In this document: piece by piece, positions 6,115 to 8,462 of the stretch | Position numbering within the stretch: the first letter of the stretch is position 1 | Layout: every line of letters starts with the position of its first letter | Source of the DNA: CAYVBN01 sp964538565 | Lineage (GTDB): Bacteria > Pseudomonadota > Alphaproteobacteria > Rhizobiales > Xanthobacteraceae | DNA: 8,462 nt | Assembly: GCA_964538565.1 (NCBI GenBank) | Contig: CAZIGW010000130.1 | Location: 1-8,462, forward strand | Direction: 5' to 3' | Program-made: the position numbers and the translations under genes | Notes under the pieces: generated by a model | Seen by the model: the letters and a program-made list of their open reading frames with translations, nothing else | Told to the model about the DNA's origin: nothing | Database searches by the model: none

Positions 6115-7341
6115 TCAGCGTCCGGCGCCGTCCAGCGCTTCGATCCGATAGAGCCGCGGAAACGCCCTCGTCCACAGCGCCACGACAAGCAGCGTGCCGA
6201 TGCCGCCGATCAGCACCGATGGCACCGTGCCGAACAGTTCCGCGGTGAGACCGGATTCGAACTCGCCCAGCTGGTTCGACGTGCCGACGAACAGCGAGTT
6301 GACCGCGCTCACGCGCCCGCGCATCGGGTCGGGCGTCTCCAGCGTCACCAGCGATTGACGGATCACCACGCTCACGTTGTCCGATGCCCCGATGATCACC
6401 AGGGCGGCCATCGACAGCAGGAACGAGGTGGAGAGACCAAAGACCACGGTGGCGAGTCCGAAGACCGCCACTGCCGTGTACATCAGCTTGCCGACACGGC
6501 GATGCAGCGGCCAGCGCGCCAGCACGATCGACATCGTGAGCGCGCCGATGGCGGGCGCCGTGCGCAGGACGCCGAGGCCCCATGGCCCGGTGTGAAAGAC
6601 GTCGCGTGCGAAGATCGGGAGCAGGGCGGTCGATCCACCGAGAAGCACCGCGAACAGGTCGAGCGAGATGGCGCCGAGGACCAGCGGATTCCTGCGAATG
6701 AAACTGATTCCGGCGAAGACCGTCGTGAGGGTCACGGGCTCGCGCGGCGAACCGGCGCGTTCGACCTCGACGAAGCGGAGAAGGACGTTGGCGGCCAGAA
6801 ACAGCCCGGCGCACACGCCGTAGACGACCGTCGGCCCGACCGCGTAGAGCAGGCCGCCGAGCGCGGGTCCGACGATCATCGCGGTCTGCGTCGAGGAGGA
6901 GGTCGCGGCGATCGCGCGCGGCAGCAGCGGGCCGGGGATCACGCCCGGCAGGATCGCCTGCAGGGTCGGGGCTTCGAATGCACGCGCCGAGCCGATGACG
7001 AACACGGCGGCGAAGATCAGTTCCGTCGAGATCGAGCCGGAGATCGTCGCGATGCTCAGCGTCGCGGCCGACAGGCATTCGGCCGCCTGGGCGAGGCGGA
7101 TGATGGCGCGGCGGTCGTAGCGGTCGGCGAGGTGCCCGGCGAGGAACATGAGCACGACGGCCGGTGCGAACTGGGCGAGCCCGACGAATCCGAGGTCGAG
7201 GGGCCGCTCGGTCAACTCGTACACCTGCCAGCCGACCGCCACGGCCTGCATCTGCAGGGCGATCGAGGAGGCGACGCGCGCCAGCCAGAAGAGGACGAAC
7301 GAACGGTGGTGGCGCAGCGATTTGGGTGCCGTTTCGCTCAT
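6115..7341 (-). CDS. MFS transporter (EntS/MFS_3-like exporter)
   Basis: This is a 408-residue major facilitator superfamily protein of the inner membrane, of the 12-helix group that includes the enterobactin exporter EntS and many drug or metabolite exporters; the substrate is unknown. The N-terminus has the family opening SFVLFWLARVASSIALQMQA, followed by the MFS motif A between helices 2 and 3, GHLADRYDRR (69-78). Alternating hydrophobic stretches continue to LIGGIGTLLVVALW near the end. A second MFS_3-like signature, DPMRGRVSAVNSLFVG, is in the C-terminal half. The start is supported by AAGGGG about 8 bases upstream. The C-terminus is of normal form, but the TGA stop directly abuts the IS481 remnant, so the last few codons or the stop may have been set by that junction. 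It lies 118 bases downstream of tRNA-Ala on the same strand. Confidence 0.9.
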   Translation of the reverse strand: MSETAPKSLRHHRSFVLFWLARVASSIALQMQAVAVGWQVYELTERPLDLGFVGLAQFAPAVVLMFLAGHLADRYDRRAIIRLAQAAECLSAATLSIATISGSISTELIFAAVFVIGSARAFEAPTLQAILPGVIPGPLLPRAIAATSSSTQTAMIVGPALGGLLYAVGPTVVYGVCAGLFLAANVLLRFVEVERAGSPREPVTLTTVFAGISFIRRNPLVLGAISLDLFAVLLGGSTALLPIFARDVFHTGPWGLGVLRTAPAIGALTMSIVLARWPLHRRVGKLMYTAVAVFGLATVVFGLSTSFLLSMAALVIIGASDNVSVVIRQSLVTLETPDPMRGRVSAVNSLFVGTSNQLGEFESGLTAELFGTVPSVLIGGIGTLLVVALWTRAFPRLYRIEALDGAGR

Positions 7342-7459
7342 TCCCTCAGCCCCTTGCGGTCCGCGCGCGGCGGTGGCGCGCAGACGGCGGGCCGGCGGGC
7401 GACGTTGCGGCCGGGGCAGGGCTGGGCGGCAGATCCGGGGGAATTTCCATCATTTGGCT
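7342..7459 (-). other. Spacer between tRNA-Ala and the MFS gene
   Basis: This GC-rich 118-base stretch has no hairpin followed by a T run after the tRNA and no promoter resembling CTTGAC-N17-CTATAT for the exporter gene. Apart from the exporter's ribosome-binding region near 7345-7360, I see nothing in it. Confidence 0.4.
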
Positions 7460-7535
7460 TGGTGGAGCCGAGGGGATTTGAACCCCTGACCTCCGCAGTG
7501 CGATTGCGGCGCTCTCCCAACTGAGCTACGGCCCC
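7460..7535 (-). tRNA. tRNA-Ala (anticodon CGC)
   Basis: A full 76-base cloverleaf reads on the minus strand from GGGGCCG to an encoded CCA (7460-7462). The acceptor stem GGGGCCG/CGGCTCC includes the G3-U70 wobble pair that identifies alanine tRNAs. The D stem is GCTC/GAGC. The anticodon stem CCGCA/TGCGG carries loop ATCGCAC, giving anticodon CGC (7500-7502), which reads GCG. The T arm is AGGGG-TTCGAAT-CCCCT. All stems pair, so the gene should be functional. GCG is expected to be a frequent codon in a genome of this composition. Confidence 0.98.
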
Positions 7536-7550
7536 GCCGGCCGTGCGAGC

Positions 7551-7559
7551 TGTGGATAA
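7551..7559 (-). promoter_or_regulatory. Perfect DnaA-box 9-mer (TTATCCACA) in the tRNA leader
   Basis: The + strand reads TGTGGATAA, the complement of the consensus DnaA box TTATCCACA. It lies in the 15-base loop between a 7-bp inverted repeat, CGTGCGA (7542-7548) and TCGCACG (7564-7570), between the tRNA-Ala promoter and the tRNA gene. One box alone does not make an origin; its role is unknown and chance is possible. Confidence 0.35.
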
Positions 7560-7589
7560 CCCGTCGCACGACGTCCAACGAGTGGCGCC

Positions 7590-7618
7590 ATTTACGGCGC
7601 GGGGTTTGGGCTGTCAAG
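7590..7618 (-). promoter_or_regulatory. Promoter of tRNA-Ala
   Basis: On the minus strand CTTGAC (7613-7618) is followed after 17 bases by GTAAAT (7590-7595). The -35 matches the alphaproteobacterial consensus at all 6 positions and the -10 matches CTATAT at 4 of 6. Transcription would start near 7582, giving a leader of about 46 bases before the tRNA. Confidence 0.65.
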
Positions 7619-7665
7619 GCGAGCGCCCCGGCCGCGCGGCCATCGGGACGAATCGTCCGGTCGCG

Positions 7666-7694
7666 CTTGTTCCCTCATGCCCAACCCGCTACAT
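7666..7694 (+). promoter_or_regulatory. Promoter of yggT-DUF167
   Basis: CTTGTT (7666-7671) and CTACAT (7689-7694) are 17 bases apart, matching CTTGAC/CTATAT at 4 and 5 of 6 positions. Transcription would start near 7701, 13 bases before the likely Shine-Dalgarno GGGGA (7714-7718). It diverges from the tRNA-Ala promoter. Confidence 0.5.
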
Positions 7695-7729
7695 GTTCGC
7701 GTCGCATTCATCCGGGGACGATTCCGCCC

Positions 7730-8020
7730 ATGCGCGCGCTTTTCCTCGTCATCGATCTCGCCCTCGAGCTCTACATCTGGCTGCTGATCGCGGCGGCGAT
7801 CCTCTCCTGGCTCGTGGCCTTCAACGTGGTCAACACGCGCAACCCGGTGGTGGCGATGATCGGCGATTTCCTCTACCGCATCACCGAGCCGGCGCTGCGG
7901 CCGATCCGTCGCTCGATGCCCGATCTCGGCGGCATCGACATCTCGCCGGTGATTCTCATTCTGATCATCATCTTTCTTCGCTACGTGATCGCGCTCTACA
8001 TCCTGCCCAACGTGTTCTGA
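7730..8020 (+). CDS. yggT: YggT family membrane protein
   Basis: YggT proteins are small, widely conserved integral membrane proteins; roles in osmotic or K+ homeostasis and membrane-protein organisation have been suggested, but the exact function is unsettled. The 96-residue product has two hydrophobic segments (about 5-29 and 70-92) separated by the family signature ITEPALRPIRR (51-61). It is of usual length for the single-unit form. The frame is open from 7667 but the preceding residues are not hydrophobic or conserved; the start at 7730 has GGGGA at 7714-7718 and the expected membrane-start MRALFLVIDL. DUF167 follows after 6 bases, the common yggT-yggU pairing. Confidence 0.92.
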   Translation: MRALFLVIDLALELYIWLLIAAAILSWLVAFNVVNTRNPVVAMIGDFLYRITEPALRPIRRSMPDLGGIDISPVILILIIIFLRYVIALYILPNVF

Positions 8021-8026
8021 ACGGCC

Positions 8027-8350
8027 GTGGCTGCGGCCGACCCGTGGTCGGCACTCGCCGACGGTGTGCTGGTCGCGGTGCGGCTCACGCCCAAGGGCGG
8101 CCGCGACGCGATCGACGGCCGCGAGCATCTTGCCGACGGCCGTGCGGTCCTGAAGGCGCGGGTGAGGGCGGCGCCGAGCGAGGGGGAGGCGAATGCCGCG
8201 CTCGTGCAGCTCCTCGCGCGGTCGCTGCGGATCGCCCCGCGGCAGGTCCACCTGGTCGCCGGGGCGAGCGGACGCATCAAACGGGTGAAGATCGACGGCG
8301 ACCCTGTGAGCCTCGTGGCGGCTCTGGCGAAGATGGTCGGGTCGGGCTAG
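8027..8350 (+). CDS. yggU: DUF167 family protein (YggU)
   Basis: DUF167/YggU proteins are about 100 residues long with an alpha/beta fold and no assigned activity. This 107-residue product has the family motifs VRLTPKGGRDAI (18-29), ARVRAAPSEGEANAAL (44-59) and SGRIKRVKI (81-89). The start is a GTG 6 bases after the yggT stop; no ATG or good Shine-Dalgarno is present, so translation is probably coupled to yggT. Its TAG stop (8348-8350) lies in the IS481 target GCTAGA, next to an IS end. The protein appears complete, but any downstream cotranscribed gene is now separated by the element. Confidence 0.92.
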   Translation: MAAADPWSALADGVLVAVRLTPKGGRDAIDGREHLADGRAVLKARVRAAPSEGEANAALVQLLARSLRIAPRQVHLVAGASGRIKRVKIDGDPVSLVAALAKMVGSG

Positions 8351-8351
8351 A
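8346..8351. other. IS481 target site GCTAGA shared by two stop codons
   Basis: This hexamer fits NCTAGN and directly precedes the TGTG end of the right-hand IS481-family element at 8352. Its CTAG (8347-8350) is palindromic: TAG on the + strand ends DUF167 and TAG on the minus strand ends the transposase. Confidence 0.8.
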
Positions 8352-8462
8352 TGTGGAGTCTCAACAGGTTGTCCTCGGTCAGATCGAGGCGGCTGATGGG
8401 AACCTTATCACCGATGCCGGCGTGAGGTCTGTGCCAATTGTAGCGATGCAGCCAGGGAATGA
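8347..8462 (-). CDS. IS481-family transposase, C-terminal part (5' end outside window)
   Basis: The minus strand encodes the last 37 residues of an IS481-family DDE transposase: IPWLHRYNWHRPHAGIGDKV, then PISRL and the ending NLLRLHI. WLHRYNWHRPH, downstream of the catalytic Glu, and the NLLRLH ending are strong family signatures. The catalytic residues lie beyond the window. The coding sequence runs through the terminal inverted repeat: NLLRLH is read from the repeat itself, while the final Ile codon is completed and the TAG stop supplied by the flanking target GCTAGA. The reading frame is intact as far as seen. Confidence 0.93.
   Translation of the reverse strand, partial: IPWLHRYNWHRPHAGIGDKVPISRLDLTEDNLLRLHI
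8352..8374 (-). repeat. IS481-family terminal inverted repeat (right element)
   Basis: This 23-base terminus agrees with 5866-5888 at 17 positions and doubles as the coding sequence for the last residues of the transposase. Confidence 0.7.
8352..8462 (-). mobile_element. IS481-family insertion sequence, 3' end (continues beyond window)
   Basis: The element's right end is at 8352, starting TGTGGAGTCTCAAC when read inward on the + strand. The transposase points left, so the 5' half of the element is outside the window. The clean terminus, adjacent target hexamer and open frame suggest a fairly recent, possibly complete copy, unlike the truncated remnant at 5866. Confidence 0.88.

Noticed and set aside
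6037..7524. Long + strand open frame (495 codons) opposite the MFS gene
   Set aside because: Its protein is low-complexity and rich in Arg, Asp, Glu, Gln, Gly and His, typical of antisense frames in GC-rich DNA, and it runs through the tRNA; the minus strand encodes a clear MFS protein.
7460..7535. tRNA-Ala as an integration site of a genomic island
   Set aside because: There is no integrase gene, no repeat of the tRNA 3' end elsewhere in the window, and the neighbours look chromosomal.
5866..8462. A composite transposon formed by the two inverted IS481 copies with the exporter, tRNA and yggT-yggU as cargo
   Set aside because: The orientation would fit, but the left copy lacks its inner end, the right copy's inner end has its own target hexamer as in an independent insertion, and the cargo is housekeeping.
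1..8462. CRISPR array, prophage genes, toxin-antitoxin or defence system
   Set aside because: No regularly spaced repeats and no such protein signatures were seen on either strand.

Overview
The window is high-GC chromosomal DNA, most likely from an alphaproteobacterium of the Hyphomicrobiales (Rhizobiales). The grounds are the rhizobial-type tad gene order, promoter-like sequences resembling the CTTGAC-N17-CTATAT pattern of that group, a TTAACCAT box like the CtrA motif, and IS481-family elements of a type common there. Genus cannot be read from the sequence.

Positions 1-3083 are the 3' part of a tight-adherence (Tad/Flp) pilus locus on the + strand. It holds the C-terminal end of the CpaF/TadA ATPase, then TadB and TadC (the two inner-membrane platform proteins), and then, after a 144-bp gap with a possible CtrA site, the TPR lipoprotein TadD. 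Positions 3174-5337 hold a TerB-family protein and a short-chain dehydrogenase coupled by an ATGA overlap, followed by a class I glutamine amidotransferase. A secreted 145-residue protein of unknown function follows (5427-5864).

Positions 5866-6114 are a 5' remnant of an IS481-family element: the terminal repeat, the leader and the helix-turn-helix part of the transposase. It stops next to the 3' end of a minus-strand MFS exporter gene (6115-7341). Upstream of that gene, also on the minus strand, is tRNA-Ala(CGC) with a good promoter. A divergent promoter drives yggT and a DUF167 (YggU) gene. The right edge (8352-8462) is the 3' end of a second IS481-family element on the minus strand.

The most striking observation is that both IS481 ends sit exactly against an NCTAGN hexamer (GCTAGC at 5860-5865, GCTAGA at 8346-8351) whose TAG is the stop codon of the preceding chromosomal gene. 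NCTAGN is the published target and duplication of Bordetella IS481. In the right-hand case the palindromic CTAG ends the host gene on one strand and the transposase on the other. The geometry implies that the target site itself supplies the transposase stop codon and that insertion leaves the host reading frame intact.

No CRISPR array, integrase, prophage or defence cluster is visible. Every stretch over 300 bases is covered by a gene.
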